From: Sambucus nigra
Taxonomy: Eukaryota; Streptophyta; Magnoliopsida; Dipsacales; Adoxaceae
Length of the DNA stretch: 64,000 bases
NCBI GenBank assembly: GCA_949130495.1
Contig: OX422208.1
Location: forward strand, 688,773,702-688,837,701
Reading direction: 5' to 3'
In this document: positions 10,791-21,504 of the stretch, one piece after another
Layout of the letters: every line of letters begins with the position of its first letter
How positions within the stretch are numbered: the first letter of the stretch is position 1
Program-made: the position numbers and the translations under genes
Notes under the pieces: model-generated
Database searches by the model: none
Told to the model about the DNA's origin: nothing
Seen by the model: the letters and a program-made list of their open reading frames with translations, nothing else

Positions 10791-12725
10791 CATCTCTCGG
10801 ACGGGTCACCGCGATGCACATTTGCATACTCTACTATTAGTCCAAGTACCTCTCGTACCTAATCATGGACTATCGGTTCGAAATATCTCCTCGAACCATC
10901 AATCAAAGTACACATATTGGAGGCGAACATATCACTAAGTCTTTGGGGCTGCACACATACCTAACGTACCCAAACGACTTGCCGACAACACTATTTCTCT
11001 CATATAGTTATCCAATATCAGTACTATGCTCTGGGGCACAAATCCAAACCTCACTGGAATCGTCAAGGTGGGATCGCCCATTGCGCAGGATCTTCGTGAT
11101 AGCAGGTAGCGTAGGTATGTTAACATACAAAAAAGCACATAATAGGCATACACATAACCCAACCATATGTATATTCAGTACATAGTGTTTATATCTTTCG
11201 AATACTCACTATGAGTATCATTCACTATAAGCAGGGTCACAATTACCCCTTTAGAAATTTCAGTAGTTAAAACATCACTAACCTACTGGTATAAATTATG
11301 GGTTATCATCTACACTTTTTGTAACCCTTTTTAAATTCCTGATACTTAACATAATTGCTTAAATCTCGTAGGCCCTAGTCTAATTTTATCCTCATTATGA
11401 CTAAACCTAAGACCTATCTCAAAGTCCTCATATAGTTCATAAACCGTTTTATACCCTGGTTTAATTTCTGACTAAAGATTTCGATCTCCACACCCTTCTA
11501 TAGAAGATATATGACTAAGTAAAAAAAATCAAAAAAATACGAAACTGGCGGTCACGCGTTCGTAACGAAAAGATCTATCTCCATGACCTAAAATCTAATC
11601 TCGTTCAAATGGGAATCCAAACTCGTTCGAACGATCCTACCGAATCGATTCTGTCTCTGAGCTGAATCGATTTGTTGCAACCATGTCATCTTCCCCGTTT
11701 CACTGTTATGTTTTTTCACCATTAAAACCTTCTCAAAACTTCATGAAACACCATAAAACTCTCATCCAACATTACTAAACATTTGATTTCGTACTAATCA
11801 TATGAAGGGCTAATTAAACAAGAAAATCCTACCCAAAGCATGTGTATAACATTAAAACCTCAAGATTTAATTTAAATCATCAAATATAAGCCCCTACTCT
11901 ACATGGGTATTATACCTTTTAAAAAACAAGAAAGATAAACACTTGTCTTTGGTCCAGCGTATCTGATTTCATTTGATGATGATGGATTTGTTTTTCTTCC
12001 CCTTTAACCCACTCTCCAATGATGATGGTGGTGCAAGAACAAGGTTAAATCCTTCAAGAACTCTATCTTAAGCTTCAAAATGGCTTCTCCTTCTTCTCTA
12101 ATAGCCTCTCTTTGATTTCTATCTTTCTAACCCTAGAATTTACCAACTATATGCTGATAAAGACTTTGGAAGTTCGTAGGTCTCTTAACCCTAGGTTACC
12201 AAATGATCGAAATACCCTCATGTGGTGCCGGTTTGGTCTAAAATTTCCCCAGGACCTAAACTATACACTCGGGTATACTATTTCGACTCTTTTGGAACCA
12301 ACTGTAACATCTAAATCATCTTCCAAGTCACTTTATACAATTATCTTATTTCTACCTCAAACTACGGCACACGTGAAATTTAAAGATAAACCGAATTAAT
12401 TAAATCTTAATCACCGAGTTGAATAAATTTCCTGAATTAAATAAATTATAAATGATTAATTTAATGAAATCCCAAATCAATAATTTAATTAAATCCTATA
12501 TCCTCATAAATACGGGGTATCACAAGTTGTTTATAATAAAAAACAATTTTTTTTATATAAAAATATTTTAGATAAAAAACTTCTTCAATTAAAAAAAACA
12601 GTTTTCAGATAAATAATTTTTCCAATAACAAAGCTATAAAACAGTTTTTTAACTAAAAAAGCGTTTTTAATAGTAAAAATATCTTTTTTATTTATATATT
12701 TTTTAATTTTAATAAAAAACTATTT

Positions 12726-12840
12726 AATTTGATGTCTTAGATTCGCGATTGATTAGTACCACTGGTGTGGACCCACATCATTTAATGAATGTTGGTCCGT
12801 GCCAGCGAACTAACCAATCGCAAATTTAAGACATCAAATT
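12726..12840. mobile_element. Small foldback MITE (115 bp)
   Basis: The left arm AATTTGATGTCTTAGATTCG (from 12726) is matched by the inverted right arm ending TTTAAGACATCAAATT at 12840, with a few mismatches over 26 bp. The 12525-14174 interval is otherwise AT-rich with no recognisable gene. Confidence 0.75.
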
Positions 12841-14174
12841 TTTCCCTCATCTATGTAATATAATTGATAAATAAACTTCTCCATTAAAAATTAGTACTTG
12901 CAAAGGAAGTTATTAACACAAGGAATAGACAAGATACAAAAAAATCATGAATGGTTAATAACATTAACTAACTCTATAATGTTAAAAAATATTTTTTACG
13001 GCTAATAAAAATAAATGAAAAGATTTTAACGATTAATAAATATTATTTTTGTAGTTAGTAAAAAAATTGCAGTTATACATTTTTAATATTCAATCAATCT
13101 ATTAAAAATGAAGTGTTTTCTTTTATTCTATTCCTTTTGGTGAGTGAAGGAGTCTTTAGATTTTATTTCTATTTTTAGTGTGTGTCTAAGGTGTGTGTCT
13201 ATCTTTATGTGCCAATGTATCTTTTTCTTATAAGAGACTAGATTCATCCATCTTCCAAAATGTTTCGTATTCTTTATCTTCCCCAATCTTTTCTTCTTTT
13301 ATTTGGCCTTTCCCGATTTTACAATATAAAGGTTTTGGTTCCCTCATCCTATAAACTTGATCATTCACTTGGTTCTCTTTGGAGGCCCTAGTAATCATTA
13401 TTTTTTTATACATTCATTTGGATGATTTTCTCCATTTTATATTAAGCTGATCCCAATGGTTCTTATTCAGATTACAAGCCTAATTTATTCTTATTCTTAT
13501 TTATTTTCCTTTTTTTTATCACAATGGGTACTATTGTTTATTGGATATGCTTTTTATATTGTTAATATTACAAATCACACTAAGATAAAGTTTAAGGTGT
13601 TCTTTAGTTGATTAAAAATTTGATTATAACTTTTTTAATGTTATCTCAGACTAAAAAATTTCTATTCATTTTCGAGAGGTTGTGTACATGTTCAGAATAT
13701 ATTAATTATTTTTAACCCAATTTATGCTGATGAAAATAGGGGTAATTTCGCTTGAACAACATTGAATTTAATTTAACTTTAATATGTTGTGATTTTTTAA
13801 AATGTGTTGTTAAAAGCATTGATTTTTTTTCTCACTCACCAGAATATCTTAACATCCTAATATCATATGTTTAACATAATTTATAATCACTTTATAAATG
13901 GTGCTTTGGAATGTTTTTCTAATTCTTTTGTTATTGTTTCACTTTATGCACCAAAAAATCAATTTTCAAGATGTCTAAAACATTATTTATGTCCTTATTC
14001 ATATTTGGAATTTTTTATTTTAGTTCTTAATATTCCAAAATTGAAAAAAACTGTATGGCACACCGCGTGAATAATACATGTCCTGTTAGATTTATTGGTC
14101 TATACAAATATTTTATTTAAAAAATACTCATACCATTTAATTCACTTGCACCTTCCATCTTACGTTTATTTTAA

Positions 14175-14217
14175 GGGAGTTTCTAAGGGCACCTCATTTG
14201 TTGCTCCAAAATACCAC
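14175..14217 (+). repeat. Left terminal inverted repeat of the MULE
   Basis: This is the outer copy of the CTAAGGGCACC motif, which pairs with 35897-35939. Few mismatches are visible by eye over about 43 bp. Interior AT-rich sequence to 15200 contains an (AT)n run (14504-14551) and no gene. Confidence 0.8.
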
Positions 14218-14502
14218 AACTTTATTTTTACTACAAAATATCACTTAATTCTAATAGTTACTTCATAATACCACAGCAGGGCCACCACATATTTAAAGTT
14301 CTAATAATCATTTACACACTTTACCTCCATCTTCTAAACTTTTCATATTCAAATCCATTATAAAGGTATCATCTTCAAATCTCTACACATTCAAACACCA
14401 AAACCTTTCATCTTCTAAACTTTTCATCTTCAAATCCATTCTCCTTCAACTAAAGATTAAACATCAGGTTGATACATTGAATACACTACCTATTTGAATA
14501 CT

Positions 14503-14503
<1 letters not shown>

Positions 14504-14551
<48 letters not shown>
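14504..14551. repeat. (AT)n microsatellite
   Basis: About 24 uninterrupted AT units in the left subterminal region of the MULE. Confidence 0.97.
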
Positions 14552-14554
<3 letters not shown>

Positions 14555-15204
14555 GTTTTAGGCCTCGAATCTTTATCCCAACACAAGTAAACATCGAACT
14601 ACGTAATTTTATTGTTCATTTGTTGTTCAACATCGAACGAAGTTCATCTTCTACATCGAATTACATGTTCTGGTAATAGAGTATGAAATCAAATTACAAA
14701 GTAACTTGTATGTAAATTCGTCCGGATTGTTCCAAACTAACTTGAATGAATTAAAAGTTCCAATGAATTTTTGTTTTTTATTATAACCTCGTCTGGACTG
14801 TTAAAAAAGTTGAAGGTACTGAACTGGGGTTTCATTCGTTATGAACATACCGAATGAATTCCATTTATTCGATATGTTCATGACGAATAATTTTTTTTAT
14901 TACCCAGGGTTTCATTCATTACATTCATACCAAATGAGTTATAATGTTTTGTTATTTATACAACGAATCAATGGATTCTGAATTAGGGCTAAGAAAAATA
15001 TCCATTCGTTACATTCATACCGAAATAAATGACTTAATTCGCTATTTTTATGCCAAATTGATGAACAAGTTTCTATATGTTTCATTTGCCACTTTTACCC
15101 CCGAATGGACTTTAAATTTTTGTGAGGTTTATGCTAAATGTAACCACCACAGGTCGACACCTTTTCCCCAAATGGCATTAATTATTTTATTTTCTCTATG
15201 ACTT

Positions 15205-15700
15205 ATGTTTTGATGAATACCTATCAAATGATACATGATTACCTATGACATGACTTATATTTATAATGAATTCCCTATGAATTATGTTTATAATGAATAC
15301 CTATGAAACGACTTATGTTTATAATCAATATATGATTGCCTATGAATTGATACATTATTATCTATGAGTTATGTTTATAATCAATACATGATTACCTATG
15401 ATTTGATACATGATTACCTATGATTTGATATATGATTCCCTATGACTTATGTTTATAATGGATTCATTATTACCTACGAATCGATACATGATTACCTATC
15501 AAATGATTAAGTTTATAATCAATATATGATTACCTATGATTTGATACATGATTTCCTATGAATTGATATATGATTCCCTATGATTTATGTTTATGATGAA
15601 TTCATTATTACCTACGAATTGATACATGATTACGTATGCGTTATGTTTATAAGAATACAATGACAACCTACGAATTAACTTATGTTTATAATGAATGCAG
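15205..15700. repeat. Degenerate minisatellite upstream of the PMD gene
   Basis: Many imperfect copies of short blocks such as TACCTATGAATTGATACATG, ACTTATGTTTATAATGAAT and ATTACCTACGAATTGATAC alternate in irregular order over about 500 bp, ending directly before the PMD start codon at 15708. Confidence 0.8.
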
Positions 15701-18164
15701 GTTTACCATGGATAACCTAGTATCCTACTCTCCCAAGAACCGAAAGTCGTTGACTACCTCAGGGAGGAAGCATCGAGAAGAGATACATGCTCTGTCTTCT
15801 GCGGCTGTCCCGGATGTTATGAAGGTGGATCCCCGAGTGGTGGAGACGCATGAGGAGGTTACGGTTGAGGTTGAGGAGGTTGCGATTGAGGAGGAGGCGT
15901 AGGAGGGTCATGAGGCGGCGAACGGGGGTTCCGAGCCGGAGGATGTTACTCCCTAATGGCCTAAAAACCCGTTTAGCATTTTACATAAGACTGCAGTAGC
16001 ATATAGCCAGAAGAAAAAGGTGCCTAAAGAAGGCACATCTACTGCAGCATATGGGGGCCCCGTCGATCTTAACCTATTAAAACATTTATAGCATCATGTG
16101 GCCTACGGTATTCGAACTAGATTAGTGGTAATTTCATTTCCTTTCCATGTTAAATCACTAATGTTTTAAACTTTCCATTGCTTTCATAAACCTTAATAAA
16201 TATTTTTCTTATATTGTACGTGGAGCGGGTGCCGTTATTGTTCATCAATCAATGGACGAAGATCAAGGAGTGGCAATTTAGTGATATTTCTGCAAGTGTA
16301 CAAAAGAGGGTTAAAAGGGCCAAGCTCGGGGACTTATATCATCTAGCTATCGTGATTTAGATTACACCCTTATATCTGCGTTTGTCGAGAGGTGGCATCC
16401 GAAGACTAACACATTCCATATGCGATTTGGGGAGATGATAATCATGTAACACCTCCTAATTTTTGGATAATTATTTTAATTAACTAATTCAGTAATTAGT
16501 GATCCTTAATTAATGAGAATTAATTAATGGAAATATTTAAAAGTGATTATATTTAAAACAAGTTAACGAATGAGGATTTAATTTAGAAATACAGTCTGGA
16601 TGGCAATTTTAGTGTGCGGTTGAGTCCAGTAGGGTTGAATTAGTCCAAAAATAGTGGGTACATACATATATTGGGTATTGGGGTTCTAATTACATATGTG
16701 TGAACTTAGTAAAGAGAGTTTGGACCACTTTAGTTAGGGACCAAAGGCCAAAAATGTGAATAGTGTTTTAACCCTAAGATGTGTAAGGGGTTAGGCATCA
16801 TGAAGTCATAATAGAAGACTAAAGGGAGAGAAGAAAGGAAGAGCCAAAGGAAAAGTGAATTCGGGGATCTTAAAGAGGCAATTGCAATTCAACTTCATCT
16901 TTCAAAGCCCTAGATCATCTTGGTAAAGTCAAGTGGTTTAAATTTTGAGTATTAAATCGTATCTTGTTATTCATATCAAAAGAATAGTAATCCAATTGAA
17001 TGTCTAGGGATAGTTCTTGAATAAATTGGGGTTTTCTCCTTATAAGGATTATAAATCTGTAGATGATTTATTAAATGATGCATTTGATGATTGAGGATTT
17101 GAAAATTGATGAGACTATCAGGGATAGTATTGTTGTAATGGACAAAGGGACTTAGGACAAATTTGGGGAATGTTTCTACGGAAACCTATTCAAAACAGGG
17201 GTTTTAAATTCATCAATGCACACTGGGTTTATGCGGAAGCAAGAGAGAGGAGGAATTACCACTGTCGTTCGAACGACATAGTAATTCGTTCGAACAAGAT
17301 CCACTGTCCTTCGAACGAAAAGGCTCTTCGTTCGAATGAGATCTGATGGTTACCAGATTTCTTAGATCCCCTGGTACATACCTGCTGTGTTAGAAATTTA
17401 AAATTCGTGCCCTAACTGAATTTGTGAAATTTAATATTGAAATAGGGTTAATTTTGAATTACTTAACCTTGGAATTATTTGACTAAATTGCATGATATGG
17501 GAGATGTAGGCTCATGATTTATTATATTATAATCTTGTTAATTAAAGTGATTAAAATTAATTGTAGTAAATTAAAGGGTGGATTAGAAACACTTAATTTC
17601 GGGCCAAGAGATGGGGATTCCGGTAACTTAAAAAGGGGATACATTAAGATAAGGGAAATTAATGTATAAATAATAACAATAAAGAAGTCGGCGCGTAGAC
17701 TTAAATATTTTAGCCTTAGGTATGGGCATAATACTCCAATAGCCTGGATTTCTATATATATCGGTGTGTAGTACAGATATGAGTTATATATATTTGTGTG
17801 AATCATATATATAGTAAAAAATACCAATAAATGCTATCATAGGAGGTTGCACGATGTGGGTGAATCCCCTGGCTTGAGGAGCAGGGCGAGTATAGTCCCC
17901 AGGCCATAGTGTTCGTGTTCAGGAGTGAGACTAATGGTGCCTAATTCGAATTCACTACCATGGAAAAATATGGCTGCCTCCACAGCGATTATATGTTTTG
18001 TTCTGAGACGGGGAACTAAGCGTATCAGGGTTTCGGGTGGATGAGAATACCCGGTTATGATAGCATCTAGAGAATACCCGATGAGTGACTACTCGGGGGG
18101 ATAGTTATATACACATTTACGACATATACGTGTGAATATTATAGTATGATTTCATATATATGGT

Positions 18165-18530
18165 ATAAACATATACGGTTTAGCACATGATGAAAATCGT
18201 ATTAATTATATAACTTGTGAAACGGTTATATGGAATTAAATGAGAAATAGCTTAAATAAGTTAGTATGAATGTTGAGTTATAGATATGTATATATAGTGC
18301 AGAATTATATACGGATACGTATACATGGTGTGAAATGTATAAATAATATAACTTGTGAAATAGTTATATGGTATCAATTTGGATATGGATATAAATAAGT
18401 TAGTGTGAAATATAACTTATAACTCGTATACATGATGTGAATTATATAAAGGATATAACTTGTGAGAATGTTATATGGCATTAAATAAGAAATGATTTAA
18501 GCAAGTTAATGTGATTAATAACCCATAAAA
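18165..18530 (+). repeat. Tandem repeat inside the Tekay-like 5' LTR
   Basis: About three imperfect copies of a unit near 125 bp (CGTATACATG..GTGAA, TATAACTTGTGAAA, GGTTATATGG, AAATAAGTTAGTGTGAA). The 3' LTR keeps fewer copies (26255-26460). Confidence 0.75.
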
Positions 18531-18960
18531 CGTATACGATACTCACTCAAGTTGGGATAGTGGGAAATAGTGAGATATATGAGATAAGGCTGGTTATGGA
18601 GGGTTAGCTAGATGGGGCGTTTATAGTTTCGGTAGGCGTGCACATTAGTTGAGAGGTGAGGTAAACTCAAGGGAGTGCGCGACACTAATTTAAATATGGA
18701 GAGCATTTGCATATTTACTTCTTGCATTTAAATTCACTTACTAAATATTTTTAAATGTTTTATGTTTTAACCCTTCCTATAAAAATCTTTTCAAAACCTT
18801 TACGGTGTCCTTCCACAGGGGCACTTGTCTTGATCTTTCCTACAGGGTGCATAGCTGCAGCTTATGTAGATTGCTGCGAGTTCTTTGAGTAGACGCATGT
18901 TTCATTTTTTCTCTAGACGCGGACTTGTTCTGTTGTATGTTTATATTCAGACTTGGCACG

Positions 18961-19362
18961 TGTGGTGATAATTAAACTCAACACAAAATAATAAGCAAAG
19001 ACGATCACCAGAATAAATAAAGAACCTGAAATGATTTCAATCACACACAACACAAGATATACATGGTTCGGCAAGAAGGCCTACATCCACGATGGTACTC
19101 TCTGTATTTTATTTCTCTTTACTCCAGGGGAGTGTTTACAATTGCATGCCCTTTGCCCCGGGCTGAGGGTTTAATATATACATGTTGTTTCTCGGAGAGT
19201 GGGGGTGTTGGGCTCCTCCACGTTAGCCCATAATATATCTTGGGAGATTTTAGGTGTTGAATGGGTCATAACAGAATTAGTTATACACATGGCCCTTAGA
19301 CTTTGGGTCGGATTGAATCGGGCTACTTATCTGGGCCCGAATGTTTAATCGAGGTACTCACA
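18961..19362 (-). repeat. LTR of family A (minus orientation)
   Basis: On minus it begins TGTGAGTACCTCGATTAAAC and ends TAATTATCACCACA (402 bp). The segment reading GTGGATGTAGGCCTTC on minus (near 19085) resembles the conserved U5 segment of the other Tat LTRs here. It contains a CCCGGGC block near 19160. Confidence 0.75.
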
Positions 19363-19383
19363 ATTGCCCCTAAAATTTTTGGG
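19363..19383 (-). other. Polypurine tract of family A
   Basis: Directly inside the LTR the minus strand reads AAATTTTAGGGGCAAT, a purine tract ending at the LTR start. This identifies 18961-19362 as a 3' LTR. Confidence 0.65.
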
Positions 19384-19811
19384 TCATAATTTGGTCTCAA
19401 TAATTTTAAATAATAGCCTTAGTGGCATTTTTATGAATCGCTTAAAACCTTGGGATTGAAGGGTCTTTCTCGAGTAGATTTAGGGAGCATACTTTCTTCG
19501 TTTCCTGTGCGTTATGATTTAGAGGGTTTAAATGAGTTTGAAGAGTCCATTCCCTGACGTCGCTTCAAACTTCCTTGAGTTATCTAGATTTCTCCAGCTT
19601 CTTACTGTGCTTTCTCACTTCCTAGTCCCTTCTTTCATCTTCAAGCTTATAAAGGCAAGAAAATCGACCAAAGAAGGCTTAAAAGTTGAACGACAACTCA
19701 AAGAGTGCCAGTCCAGTTCACATCGACAACTGCACACGCTTAAAGAGATTATGAACCACCTCCCAGCTCATCTCGAAATCAAATCAGCTGAACTTCGACC
19801 TGTGGGGCTAT
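19384..19811 (+). other. 3' internal remnant of family A with a TATA-like antisense promoter
   Basis: This is plus-strand sequence antisense to the element. GCTTATAAAGGC at about 19645 is a good TATA box about 270 bp from the PPT, placed as in elements 2 and 3, and the sequence is cut at 19811 by LTR B. An open frame at 19532-19921 crosses that junction and is probably chance. No protein is recognised. Confidence 0.5.
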
Positions 19812-20237
19812 TGTGGGGGCAAATAATACGCCTACATAATAGCACGACACGTGGCGAGCACCCCGGTCAAGATGGCGAGCAACAGACGCTCCAACAAGAT
19901 AGGGACGACTGCAGTCCTTGATAAACTAGTGGACCGAGGAGTAGTATCTGATTCAAATCAAACTCTACGAAGATAGGACTCATCCATATTTGTAACCCTA
20001 ATGTAACCCCTAACTCGGTATAAAGGGGACACCTCCCATTGTGAAAGGGGGATTAGAAGCTAAAGAAACACTCTCATGTAAAACTATCTCATGATTCTAA
20101 TGGAACACAGCAGCATCCCCATGGATGTAGGCCATTAATGGTCGAACCACGCAAATCTTTATCTCTCTCATATTTATTATTATACATGCATCGTGGTACA
20201 TGGGCACCCCCCATATCCCATATTTTTTTACACCAAA
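19812..20237 (+). repeat. LTR of family B, plus orientation
   Basis: It begins TGTGGGGGCAAATAATACGC and ends TTTTACACCAAA (about 426 bp). TATA box CGGTATAAAGGGGAC near 20016. It is followed by a PBS-like AATTGGCGCAGTCTGTG at 20238. By eye it is roughly 90% identical to the inverted copy at 20745-21179. Confidence 0.85.
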
Positions 20238-20744
20238 ATTGGCGCAGTCTGTGATCTTTATCCCCCATTATCCTCTCATTCTTTTTCGGAGGTGGGTAGT
20301 TGGTATTCCAGGAGAGAGAAAATTATTATGTGATCTTTATCCCTTCCTATTTTTCAGTTGCAGATAGAAGAATATAATGAACAACAGTATCACCCCCAAG
20401 TCTTATCATAGAAACCCAGATATTTAAGGGGTCGTCAAAGACCACATGTAATCGAATTTATATGATATAAACAATGACAATTATCTGAAAACAATAATAT
20501 TGTGCAGATTTGCAGATGCATACAAATTGAGTGTAGGATTTATGAATACATATGTACAAAAAATCATGCATCAACAAAACGAGGTGTTATATCAAATGTA
20601 TAATTGTTCATGCGAAGATATAAAAGAAAACTTAGCTCTTGATGAGGTTTTTGTGCGTGTAAGCCATTACGTCGCGACGTAAATCTCCGTCTCGTCGACA
20701 AGAAGGAAAGACTTTTTGTGTCATTTCCCACAGACTGCGCCAAT
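20238..20744. other. Short internal segment between inverted family B LTRs
   Basis: PBS-like sequences face each other at both ends: AATTGGCGCAGTCTGTG on plus at 20238 and the same on minus ending at 20744. The 507-bp interior has a 60-codon open frame (20500-20682) with no recognised similarity. No gag or pol is present. Confidence 0.75.
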
Positions 20745-21179
20745 TGTGGTGTCAAAAAATCTGGGATATGGGGGTGCCCATGTACCACAATGCATGTATA
20801 ATAATAAATATGAGACACATAAAGATTTACGTGGTTCGACCATCAATGGCCTACGTCCACAGGGCTACTGTTATGTTCCATTAAAATCATGAGAGAGTTT
20901 TACATGAGAGTGTTTCTCTAGCTTCTAAGCCCCTTTTCACAATGTGGGGGGAGGGGGGAGGGGGGGGGGGTGTCCCCCTTATATAGAATTAGGGGTTACA
21001 AATATGGATGAGTCCTATCGTTGTGGAGTTTGATTTGAATCAGATACTGCTCCTCGGTCCTCTAGTTTCTCAAGGACTCTAGTCGCCCCTATCTTGTTTG
21101 AGCGTCCATTACTCGCCATCTTGATCGGGGTGCTCGCCATGTGTCGTGCTATTATGTAGGCATATTTTTTGCCCCCACA
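20745..21179 (-). repeat. LTR of family B, minus orientation
   Basis: On minus it begins TGTGGGGGCAAAAAATATGC at 21179 and ends TTTGACACCACA at 20745 (435 bp). It differs from its partner mainly by an expanded run of G on plus (20945-20970) just downstream of the LTR TATA region. Confidence 0.87.
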
Positions 21180-21486
21180 GCATGTATTAGTACTCTTTTA
21201 TATTTGCACTTTTGGATGTCTTGTAGTCGACGTTGCTCGATAAACACTTGTACTTATTTTATGGCATGTTCAGTTTCTTTCTTACTTGTATTAGTTCATT
21301 AGCTTTTTAAGTATGTTGTTTGGGTTGGACTGATAAAGATAAAATTTAGAATCAGCTTAAAGAAACACTAGGTGGTTAGTAATTAATAAATGAACGATAG
21401 TGATGCTAAGAATGAACTAGATGAGATTCCTGTTTAATTTGATATAAGACTGATCACCCGGTATTTTATTAGGCGGGGTGTCACAG

Positions 21487-21504
21487 ATTGTATCAGATCA
21501 TCAG
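21487..21504 (+). other. Primer binding site of the Tekay-like element (decayed)
   Basis: ATTGTATCAGATCATCAGG follows the LTR end. It resembles TTGGTATCAGAGCATCAGG, the initiator Met-tRNA-complementary site common in plant Ty3/gypsy elements, with a few changes. Confidence 0.65.

Larger units (their letters stand above)
9162..12524 (-). repeat. Solo LTR of a Tekay/Del-like Ty3/gypsy family (minus orientation), with nested MITE
   Basis: The left end reads TGAGACACCCCG with ATACCGGGTGATCAGGCC just inside; the right end reads ACGGGGTATCACA. These are the reverse complement of the TGTAACACC...GGTGTCACA termini seen at 16445, 25056 and 54287. Flanking bases AGTTA (9157-9161) and AGTTG (12525-12529) are a probable 5-bp target duplication with one mismatch. 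There is no internal region, so it is a solo LTR. The length of 3363 bp includes an inserted MITE and microsatellites (about 10271-10790); the remainder is about 2.8 kb, like the other copies. A CGTTCGAACG palindrome lies near 11630. Confidence 0.82.
18961..21179. mobile_element. Chimeric insertion with inverted LTRs inside the Tekay-like LTR
   Basis: Near-identical flanks GCACG (18956-18960) and GCATG (21180-21184) suggest one insertion event. The uninterrupted 3' LTR reads GGCATGTATTAG at the same place. The left part is a minus-oriented LTR (family A), PPT and 3' internal sequence. The right part is two LTRs of a different family (B) in inverted orientation with their PBS sides facing each other. 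The two outer termini are a family A U5 end and a family B U3 end. Confidence 0.7.
16445..21485 (+). repeat. 5' LTR of the Tekay-like element (interrupted)
   Basis: It starts TGTAACACCTCC and ends GGCGGGGTGTCACA. Without the 18961-21184 insertion it is about 2.8 kb. It contains TTCGAACGA-rich palindromes at about 17265-17345 and tandem units of roughly 125 bp at about 18165-18530, with recurring ATATAACTTGTGAAA and GTATACATGRTGTGAA. Confidence 0.88.

Noticed and set aside
19532..19921. 129-codon frame as a host or element gene
   Set aside because: It spans the junction between two unrelated repeats at 19811/19812, so it is a chance fusion.
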